From Xylona heveae TC161 (taxonomy: Eukaryota > Ascomycota > Xylonomycetes > Xylonales > Xylonaceae): a DNA stretch of 64,000 nt. The position numbers and the translations under genes were made by a program. Shown in pieces: positions 56,219 to 64,000 of this stretch. Within the stretch, counting starts at the first letter, position 1, and each line of letters starts with the position of its first letter. The notes beneath the pieces were generated by a model. It was not told where the DNA came from. It saw only the letters and a program-made list of their open reading frames with translations, and did not search any database. The stretch covers positions 1,793,511-1,857,510 of the forward strand of contig NW_017264194.1 of the NCBI RefSeq assembly GCF_001619985.1, given 5' to 3'.

Positions 56219-57609
56219 GGCGATCTTTGACAGCGATGCCATGAGCGTTCGGCGCTATTTCACCAACTCGTGGCTTCGTATCGCTTTTAGACTCTGGGCG
56301 GGGATATTCCTTTTTTGTTCCCCCTCTATTTCACGACTTCGCCCCTTACCGTGACTTTTAATGCAGTCGGCGCCGTGTATGCTTATTCTTCTATACATTT
56401 CCGCACGAAGCAACATGTCGGATCCTTGTCCTGAAGTCGTTTTTCTTGTCCTTTCTTTTCTTTCCCTTTTCTTTTTTTTTTCGAATATATAATCTTTATC
56501 CTCTTTATCTTCTTTTCTTTTTTTCGCTCCTTCCCATTTCCTACCTCTCTCGGCTCTACATCTCCAACTACGTCCTCCTATTCTTCTCCATTCATCTTCC
56601 CTTTGATTTTGTTTATTCTTAACATCCACCATCTCACTCTCCCCACTTTCAACCCTCACTCATCCCATCTCATTTCCTTTTTTCCCCCTCTTCTCTAACG
56701 TACAAAAGACCCCGAGTTCGTATTTTCTTTCTTTTCTTCTTCTTCTTCTTCTTCTTTTCAAGATACCTCCCTTGCAATGCTGTCCTCGGGCTCCTCCTCT
56801 TCTCTCTCTGTTCCCCCCAATTCCTTTCTCTGTCTCTTTCCGTTCTTTCCAAAGGAGTGGACAAATCTGTACATATATATATCCCTCTTTTCCCTGATGA
56901 CAGATCCAATTATCCAATTATCATGGGGCGCTCCTGGTGCCACTTGTTTTATTTTTTTAAATTTTACACACCCACTCTATGGGTACAACGTTACAAGGAT
57001 ATCGTAGTAGTATCATATTTTATGCAAAGCGACAAGAAGGTCAAAAAGGGGACAAGCTATCTTCCACATCAAAACTGGAGGGGAGTGTTAATGATGTTAG
57101 TCAGTTACGTTGGTAACTATTCCACGATTAGACAAGTCTCACTGTAGTCATGGACGGTATCTGAGAATTTGCATTGTCGAAAAAAAGCACTGAATGCGTA
57201 ATGTGAATTTAGATAATAGAATCTCCTCAACTAAAGACACAAGATGGTAAAATAACGACACATCCGTGAATCCTCCGAGAAACAACAAATTCAATGGGAA
57301 GGGGGAAGGAGCATGGTATTTTAAAATTGGTAAAAAGTTTAAAAAGGTAAACTGGACAAACAATATCACCGGACAAAGTGAGGGAACGGCCGGAGCCCTC
57401 GGGCGATGCGACCACGAGAAGTCAGAGTCAGAGCCGGGTTGTTGCTCTTGTTAATGTTGTTTTTCCAGAAAGTCATTCTAGGCGCCCTCGCGGATCTTGC
57501 GATAGCTAGCCTATTGAAATAAGTCAATTCGCAATTCATTCGAGCCGGGAGATTGTTATATCTGATGAACAGGAAACGGTGCGCCAAAAAACAAAATAGT
57601 GTGCTAGAC
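56219..57609. other. Convergent region with a polypyrimidine tract
   Basis: The strand from about 56436 to 56851 is nearly all C and T, with (TTC)n at 56736-56757. The rest is AT-rich. Minus-strand frames here translate to K/R/E-only sequence and were rejected. Confidence 0.6.
56436..56851 (+). repeat. Polypyrimidine (C+T) tract of about 400 nt
   Basis: Strongly C/T-rich + strand with TTCTTT, TTCTTC and CTCTCT units; only short interruptions by purines. Confidence 0.75.
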
Positions 57610-59009
57610 TTATTCAGCAAAGGATTCGTGACGACCCACCTCCTGCTCAACTTGGAGGCCATCAACCACGGGCGCGAGCTCGCTCAAGATCTCATATGCT
57701 TTCTTGTGATATTCGAGCTGCGCGGCGATCAAGTCGGCAAGGTTTCGAAGAGGTTCCGGAGTGTCGAGGACCTAAGAATAAAAAGAAATAAAGTTCGTTA
57801 GAGATACGTGACTTGGGGTAGGAAGGGCAAACTGCATCTCTCAAGCAGAGACAGTTTGATTCAGCAATGGCTACTCACATTCTTCATCACGCCAACAGCC
57901 TCCTCGGTCTGGCCAACGAACTCGTCCTCGGCTTGCTCAATCTCAACGCGCTGCTCCTCGGTCATGTGTTCCTCGTCATGCTCATCACCCCTTGCCTGAC
58001 CCGGGAGGGAAAAGGCCGCGCCGCCATGCTTGGCCTTTGCCTTGGCCGCATCGAGCATCAGTCTCGAGTTCTCAACGCCCTTCCTTGCTCTGGTTGCAAA
58101 GTTGATGTTGGTGTTCAGGGTGGTGCTCCATGCAGCCAGGAAACGGCTTTGGATCTGAGCATCCTGCGCTAGCCTGGCCTCGCCGACCTTCTCGCAAGCC
58201 AGAGCGTATTTCTCAAGTGCAATGGCAAGAGGATCCTCGCCGGCGCCGGCGCTGTTGCGCTGGATGAGCTGGGAACTCGCAAGGGAAGCTCTGCCAATGG
58301 CGTGGTTGAATGTCTTTGGTTGAGGCTTCGCAGTTGGCGGGGCCGTGAAAGCAGCTTGAGCCTCGGCCGGCGTAGTCGCATTGGACAAGAGGTGCACTTT
58401 CTCGGTGATGGTGCGGCCAAGATCGTTGAAAGACTCACGAATGTTCGGAGGGTAGTCATAAGCTTCGTTTGAATACTGCGAGCTACATTGCATAAAAGAA
58501 GATATCAGTCAGTGATATATCCTAGGAGTTTATGGATCTCTGCCTCCTCGGAACAGAAAGTGTAGAATGTCCCAAGCACCTGCTTGGAAGGGATCGAGAT
58601 GGGGAAAAATAAAGCTCTCATGCTTGGCTTTGCTTACGTGACTTGGAGCATCTTCTGGTGAACCTGCTTCAGCGCATCCACACGCTTCTCGAGCTCAATG
58701 TAGTCGGGCGGCAGCTCGGTCTAATTGGCGGTGCATGTGTCAGCTTTCTGGACGGTTCCGAAACAAGGCGTACGGACGATTCAGGTTGTGAATCCAAGGG
58801 ACGGGAATACGATAACAAGGGTGATGTGACCGACCTTATCCTCGACCTGCCCAAGCTGCTCCTTCACATATTGCTGAGTTCTGGTCGCAAAGGGAGAAAA
58901 GGTGGCACTGCGAAAGAGCTTGAGATTAGTGGAGAGCGACACTATCAGAGGGCAGTGTTCTATGAGCGACGCACGAGAAATTCTTGCCGAAAGCCTGAAC
59001 CTTATCCAT
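57610..59009 (-). CDS. gvp36: BAR-domain protein Gvp36
   Basis: Five minus-strand exons, 59009-58975, 58907-58835, 58720-58638, 58482-57879 and 57771-57610, give 318 residues, near the length of yeast Gvp36. The BAR domain covers most of it: SPFATRTQQYVKEQLGQVEDKTELPPDYIELEKRVDALKQVHQKML, SNEAYDYPPNIRESFNDLGRTITEKV and the helical end EQEVGRHESF. Gvp36 is a peripheral Golgi/endosome protein that senses membrane curvature and acts in endocytosis and vacuole shape. The block SQYSNEAYDYPPNIRESFNDLG is the family signature. Start MDKVQAFGKNFS is clean. Confidence 0.92.
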
Positions 59010-60149
59010 ATTGAATTGATTTGCTGATGTCTCACAGTAGTAAAGCAGAAACGGGGGATGATATTTTATCGTGTAATGTAGACAGGTAACGTTAACAATC
59101 AATTTGGGCAGTCTAGGTGGTGAGCGGTGGGTTTACTGGTGGTACGGAAGGTTACCGAGGGGATCAGGCAGGGGAGCTGTGACGCCTTGTGGCTGTCTCA
59201 GGGCCCTTCGGCCTCCTAATAACCTGGCGACCTTTTCCCGACAACCCTTTTGTTATGTTTGGCTTTATCCCGCAGATCCCAATGCTTGTTGGCTGGGGTC
59301 AGTACACAAGGTACCGCTGCGACCGGGAGTATCCACCACCACCCCGAGCGTCCAGTCATCCACGTAGGCCGATGTACCACAGTGAAAGCCCAGTGGAAGC
59401 CCTGTGAAGTGAACAGCATCTGAACAGGCAGCAATGTTCATATAAATGAATGGGGCACAATACACCTCTAACTACATGATTTTCTACTCCAGCCATTTCT
59501 TCTATTCCACCATCGCAAAGGAAAATAGAAATGAAGGAACGTACCTAAGGTAGCTAGCATGCTTCTACACAATAGGTAATGTCTCATGTGACTCGTATGC
59601 AAGAGGAAGGCACTGCATGCAGGTTTCCTTCATGCAGAATTTATGCAGAATTTATGCTTTCAAAATATTTGATACAGAAATCAGAAGTCTACTGTTGGTA
59701 AATTATTCACATGGTTTGAGATCATTCTGCAAGGACATTTCTGATAATGCGTCAAAACATAGGCTAAAAGTAGCGAGGAAAGCCTGGCATGTGGCTGCGA
59801 CCATATCATTAGAGCTTTCAGACTCCGCGGCGGAACTTCAATTGTACATGAGCCTCAGTATGATGAAAAGTGATAGTATTGGAGCAAAAATGCTACAAAA
59901 TACAAATGATTGCACCTGAGTAACTAACTAAACAAATACCAGCCAATGCATCTTTGGGACAAAGCAGGCTGGAAAGGATCATATGCAACCGGAACAGAAC
60001 TTGAACGCAGCAGAAAATGCAGAGCGCAAAAGATATTGTGTCAATCAACTTGCATGACTTTGATGCCCTACATTGAAGTTTTTTGAAATAGAGAAAGAAC
60101 GTGCAATGCTTTGACGGAGAAGGAAGCTGCCATTGAACAAGCGGCGCGC
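59010..60149. other. Intergenic region
   Basis: 1.14 kb between the GVP36 start and the 3' end of the PAN-like gene. It contains TACCTAAGGTAGCTA (59542-59556) and two tandem copies of ATGCAGAATTT near 59633-59655. A 100-codon plus-strand frame (59617-59919) is open but not recognised. Confidence 0.4.
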
Positions 60150-61472
60150 TTAGTCGACGACGCCCGGGTCCTGAACGGAGCGGGTGTATGAATAGCTCTG
60201 GCTGACGGAGTAATAGTCGGATCCCGAGTATTGCCCAACGTTTGTGCTATAGCTCTTGTCCCAGGGTTGGGTGTAGAGAGAACAGTAGGTGCCCAGTGCT
60301 TTGCCGTTCTTCGACAGGACGTACGCATTGAAGAAATTCTATTCGACGGCACATCAGTAAGGATCAATAAATGTGGTCATTGGGAAACTTACGCAAGGCT
60401 TGTAGCTACCACCAGTAGCGTGAGTACGATCATAATCCTCCGTTGCGTCACAGGCGGCAGCACACTGGCCGGCATTGAAGGCACCCCGGAAAAATTTCAC
60501 GCCAATATAAGTATCAACCTGAGCTCCTGTGGTGGGGTCGGTATACAGGGGTGCAGCGATGGCACCTCCTAGCTCCGTCGGACCATCATAGCCGCTATAT
60601 GGTGGTGGTGCCTTCTTTTTGTTGTACCCTAGAATACAATTCAGAAAAAGTCCCATGATTCAGGAATACCGGTAATAAGCAATTAAAACTCACCATTGGA
60701 CCCAGCAATCACAACCTGGAACTGGTCACGGTATCCGCCCATATTTGAGGCCGATTGTGCCGTGACGTGAGATCCCCAAAGTGTGCATTTGATGTTGGTA
60801 AAGCTCGGGGGATTGGGGCAGGCGTCTGCAGGATTCACAGAAGGATCCCTTTCGAAATAAATGTTGAAGCCATAACATGAGTCTGCAGCGTCACAGAGTT
60901 GCTGGCATTGAAGCGGGTCATAACTCTGGAGAGTATACAGACCGAGGTAAGAGGGTAAGCTGACACTGCCCTGCAGATTTGAGAAAACATTGTTATAGCC
61001 GTTGGGGGTCGGCGCATTAACTGCAGCCAATGCAAACACGGTGTTTGTAATGAAAGCATCTGTGGTATCGGAGGTGGGTTTCGGTCCGTAACTAACAGCA
61101 AAATCAATAAGTAAATCATTTACAGTCATGGAGACTAATCTTACCCGTCAGGTTGCGGAGCGCAGTCGTCATTCACTCCGTCTCTTTCAAAGAGGCCAAA
61201 TTCCCATCGTTTAGCTAACGGGCTAGCAGTGACAGCCGCGGCAGCCGACTGCGAAGCAGTGGTTGGATTGTAACTGGCAAGGTCAGTATCTGGGCCGGAG
61301 AGAAGCGTCTTCGTTCTGCTTACGTGACAGGCTGCTCAACGGCAGTAATGGGTGGACCGGTGACCGTAGCCGACGGTGCAGAGTCCACAGCGTCGAAGTC
61401 AATGTCCTGCGGATGAGGTGCCGCTCGGGCGAGTCCGTGCAAGAGGGCAGCGGCGATGAGAGCTTTCCGCAT
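60150..61472 (-). CDS. Secreted PAN/apple-like fungal protein
   Basis: Five minus-strand exons, 61472-61324, 61273-61145, 61091-60694, 60628-60393 and 60338-60150, encode 366 residues. Residues 1-18 (MRKALIAAALLHGLARAA) are a secretion signal. Cysteines such as CQQLCDAADSCYGFNIYFERDP and CAAACDATEDYDRTHATGGSYKPC resemble paired PAN/apple-type modules common in fungal secreted proteins. The spacer contains KKKAPPPYSGYDGP. The C-terminus is Tyr/Ser-rich without a GPI signal. The protein is likely extracellular or wall-associated; the binding partner (carbohydrate or protein) is unknown. A TATA box (TATATAAAG) lies about 110 nt upstream. Confidence 0.82.
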
Positions 61473-61582
61473 GTTTGATGAAGTAGAGATGATATAGAGA
61501 AGTTTTTGCTCTGTTTAGATTTGTTGCCGGAGCTGGTGATGGAGGAGGAATGGAGACGAATTCTGGGAGGGAGATTCACAGT

Positions 61583-61591
61583 CTTTATATA
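61583..61591 (-). promoter_or_regulatory. TATA box (TATATAAAG) of the PAN-like gene
   Basis: On the minus strand TATATAAAG stands about 110 nt before the ATG at 61472. Confidence 0.5.
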
Positions 61592-61689
61592 GACAATTGG
61601 GGCCCAATATCGGCCGCAGCATGTCCATTGATCTCCACAAGTTTATTGCAGCTCAATATTGGCACGCCAAGTGAATTGGAGGACGAAAG

Positions 61690-61902
61690 GTCTAAGCCGG
61701 CAATTGATGAACGCCGATGGCTTTCTCGACGCCATTCAGCTCCAGAGCAGGCGCTGCTGCAAGCCCTCAAGAAGAAGATGGGGACCCGAAAACGAGGTGC
61801 AGCGCATCGTGCATGCCTTTTGGTCGATTCTAGACTGCATCCACAAGGCAGTAAGCATCAGGGACAAGCTGAAGAGGAAAATGAGGAGCATGGATCGGTG
61901 AG
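61690..61902 (+). pseudogene. Possible relic of an unidentified gene
   Basis: Helix-like blocks sit in neighbouring frames: FLDAIQLQ and then ENEVQRIVHAFWSILDCIHKAVSIRDKLKRKM in one, EQALLQALKKKM in another, all in collinear order. This is what a gene with small indels would look like, but the family is not recognised and chance cannot be ruled out. Confidence 0.25.
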
Positions 61903-64000
61903 AAGCCACGGCTTGAGGCCCAACTCACATCAGACCATGCTCCAGGGTACCACTCAGGCCATGCAATTTTGGGCTACCCCACGGGGAAATGCTTTCCAGA
62001 GAAGCCAAAAGAAACAGCATTGGCGCCATTTTTCATATTAGTGGGTGTGGTTGACCAGGGTACGAGGCACCTCTCTGTTATTTGCGAGGGCCGGAGCTAG
62101 CTCGCATCTCAAAAGAAAAGACAGTTGGATATGCGGAAGATGGACCAATGTGAATATTCGCGCTGTATTCTGAATTGAATTGTCGTTATGACCCATCACA
62201 GAGAGTGGAGCCTTTGGTCGTTCAACACCACCGGCACAAGCATTACCCAGGAATTTGCGGATAGATTGAGCGCCTTTGCTTCCGTCGTGGGTCCTGCGTG
62301 ACTGTTCATCGAGTATCACGATAATCAAGGCTGGTAGTTTGTCTCGTGGGTCAGGGGCTGAAGGCATGAGCTTGAACCAAAGTGTTTAGGGCAGAGCAGT
62401 AAACAAGCCATACCCCTGTCGATGCTTCAACGCTACTTCCCATTTTGGACCGCAGTGACCCATGTGCTGGCCCTCGAATTCCTATTTGAGCCTTTTGCGG
62501 GGGATCGCAGCCGGCTAGAGTGCGGCCGTGCGAGTTCCGCCGAAGAAGTTATGCGTGTTCGTGGCCAGGGTGCACGGTTGAAGCAGCATACACGAAAGTC
62601 ATTGCAGCGAACTACCAGCAAGGACAGACGGGGTTTCCTGAACCTGGGCTGCAGGCACGGGCAATCCACAAGAGAGGCCGCTGGTCGGTAATTCATATCA
62701 TGCCTTCGCAGTAAGATGACGCCGCTGTGCTGGACGAATCATACCATGCGTCAGTTATGGATGAACTCAGGTTGATTTCTCGAATCTCGTGTTCTATGCA
62801 GATACGTTGCTTGCGCATTGTGATTCTGTCGGCCAGTATGATAATAATAGATTGACATCGTGTTCTTCTCACCGAACAAAGGCCCAACCACAATAACCTG
62901 GCCGTCCTCTGCAGCGTATTATGCGGTGCATGTACGTAATTTCCTTGGCAATCTCGACAAAACGGTGCTTGAGACAGGGCTCATCTTGAGAGGAAATATT
63001 CAGCTTGCGTAGCCGGAGCATGGAACTCGGGGTTGATCATCTCCATTTAGCCAATCACTTTGCGGCGTGGTTCGCGGCATCCGACCATTATACTATGGAG
63101 ACGGCCAAAGGCACGTTGTTTTGGTGCGTGGGGTCGTACGCCCGTTGCAGCTTAGGCAAGCCTGACTATGCATCCAGGTCGGCGCCGGTGGAATCAGAAG
63201 GGCTTCAATCAGACTATCCGCTAAACTCAATGGCGGATTAGCTTGCTAGGTACACAGACATGAGCATCTTGTCCCTTTCTCCGAGCTGAGCTCTTCTTGG
63301 CTTGATCCCACTCGAGACAACGACACGGGCGCCAGGAGAGAAAAGTCATTGGTGTCAAATCTGTGAGCAGCTGTCAAAAATACGGGAGATCTTCCTTTGT
63401 CTCTACCCTTGGCCGCAATAAAAGCATGCGAGGGGTGGATAAGTCCCCTGGGGTCCATGTTGTTCGCGTGTTGAACCCGTATGACGTTAGGCCTGTCGGT
63501 AAGGGTTGGCCCGAAGAACCAGAAATAGAAGTCCACTGTACCTTTACTCACGGCAAATTGATCTCAGTTACGTCGTACGGATTACGAGAGGTCTTTGCTT
63601 ATACGGAGTACGGCTCATGGACAGGGTCTTACTTTGTTTTTGATGCTTACTCCATTGGCGTGCAAAATCCTTGTTGACCCTGTCATTTTCACTCAAGACT
63701 CTATGCAGGTATCATTTGCAATTTAGAAAAGAAGCGGGGCGCCAGGCACACAGCAGTTAGGTAGCCTACGTCCAGAGGTCGTAGACACGGAATTGCAAGC
63801 GACCACAGAACAAAGCGTTACCTTGGTGAGCACCAGGAATCCCCTCCCGCCACTTAACTAGCCAGGGCGCTTGCGAATCTAGGTAACTTTCCCCGTCCCA
63901 GGGGCACGATGACCGTAAGGTGAGGCTCACGCTGAGATTGATAATAACATTACCCTGTCCACCAAATGATCGGCTACAGTTGGTTGTGGGCCAGCCACAA

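Larger units (their letters stand above)
61473..64000. other. 2.5-kb region with only fragmentary coding potential
   Basis: Several overlapping frames of 60-160 codons exist, but none has a clear start, splice structure or family match. The stretch 61690-61900 looks like a decayed gene fragment (see separate entry). TACGGAGTA at 63602-63610 and TTAGGTAGCCTA at 63757-63768 repeat motifs seen elsewhere. Confidence 0.45.

Noticed and set aside
56255-56943. K/R/E-rich minus-strand frames
   Set aside because: They are translations of the polypyrimidine tract; no start context or homology.
59617-59919. 100-codon plus-strand frame
   Set aside because: Starts in an ATGCAGAATTT duplication, lacks family features and has unremarkable composition; kept only as a note.
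62038-62367. 109-codon minus-strand frame
   Set aside because: No recognisable domain; competing frames on the other strand; left as unresolved sequence.
1-64000. CRISPR arrays, operons, intact transposons, LTR elements
   Set aside because: No regularly spaced repeats, no polycistronic layout, no transposase or reverse-transcriptase motifs, and no paired long terminal repeats were recognised by eye.

Overview
The window looks like nuclear chromosomal DNA of a filamentous ascomycete, most likely a eurotiomycete of the Aspergillus/Penicillium/Talaromyces type. Most genes carry short introns (about 50-110 nt) with GTANGT donors, CTGAC-like branch sites and YAG acceptors. Genes sit on both strands without operons. 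The two tRNA genes are intron-bearing. The proteins (Gvp36 BAR, Rrn11, DUF8035, But2-domain wall protein, Zn2Cys6 regulator) are typical of that group. Genus assignment is inference only.

Layout. 0-14 kb is dense housekeeping: the 3' end of an unrecognised gene, AIM41, nucleoporin Nup170/Nup155, an EXPERA/TMEM97-like membrane protein, Rab GDI and condensin SMC2. 14-21 kb holds a gene-poor stretch with a very long poly(dA) tract, then CUE1, acyl-CoA-binding protein and the DNA-repair enzyme TDP1. 21-28 kb holds two intron-containing tRNA-Ile(AAU) genes flanking CCR4-NOT subunit NOT2 and mitochondrial ribosomal protein uL29m (MRPL4). 28-35 kb holds a DUF8035-type protein, ARV1, the small V-ATPase subunit e (VMA9) and a beta-hydroxyacid dehydrogenase. 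36-41 kb is sparse and encodes two secreted products: a small cysteine-rich CFEM-like protein reconstructed here from three exons, and a Ser/Pro-repeat wall protein with a But2 domain. 43-49 kb holds Pol I factor Rrn11 and a large RING-H2 protein with an N-myristoylation-type start. A 4.4-kb gene-free stretch then precedes a Zn2Cys6 transcription factor (53.6-56.2 kb). GVP36 and a secreted PAN/apple-like protein follow, and the last 2.5 kb has only degraded-looking coding fragments.

Functionally the window is a patchwork, not a cluster: nuclear transport, chromosome structure and repair (Nup170, SMC2, TDP1), gene expression (NOT2, Rrn11, MRPL4, tRNAs), membrane traffic and lipids (GDI, GVP36, ACBP, ARV1, EXPERA, VMA9) and ER quality control (CUE1). 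No secondary-metabolite cluster, CRISPR array or intact mobile element was seen. The least ordinary material is the CFEM-like secreted protein, the nested 60/120-bp repeat of the wall protein, and recurring short palindromic intergenic motifs (TACCTAGGTA, TACGGAGTA, TCACATGTGA). Exon boundaries were read by eye from splice consensus, reading frame and family similarity; exon lengths were checked to keep frame.
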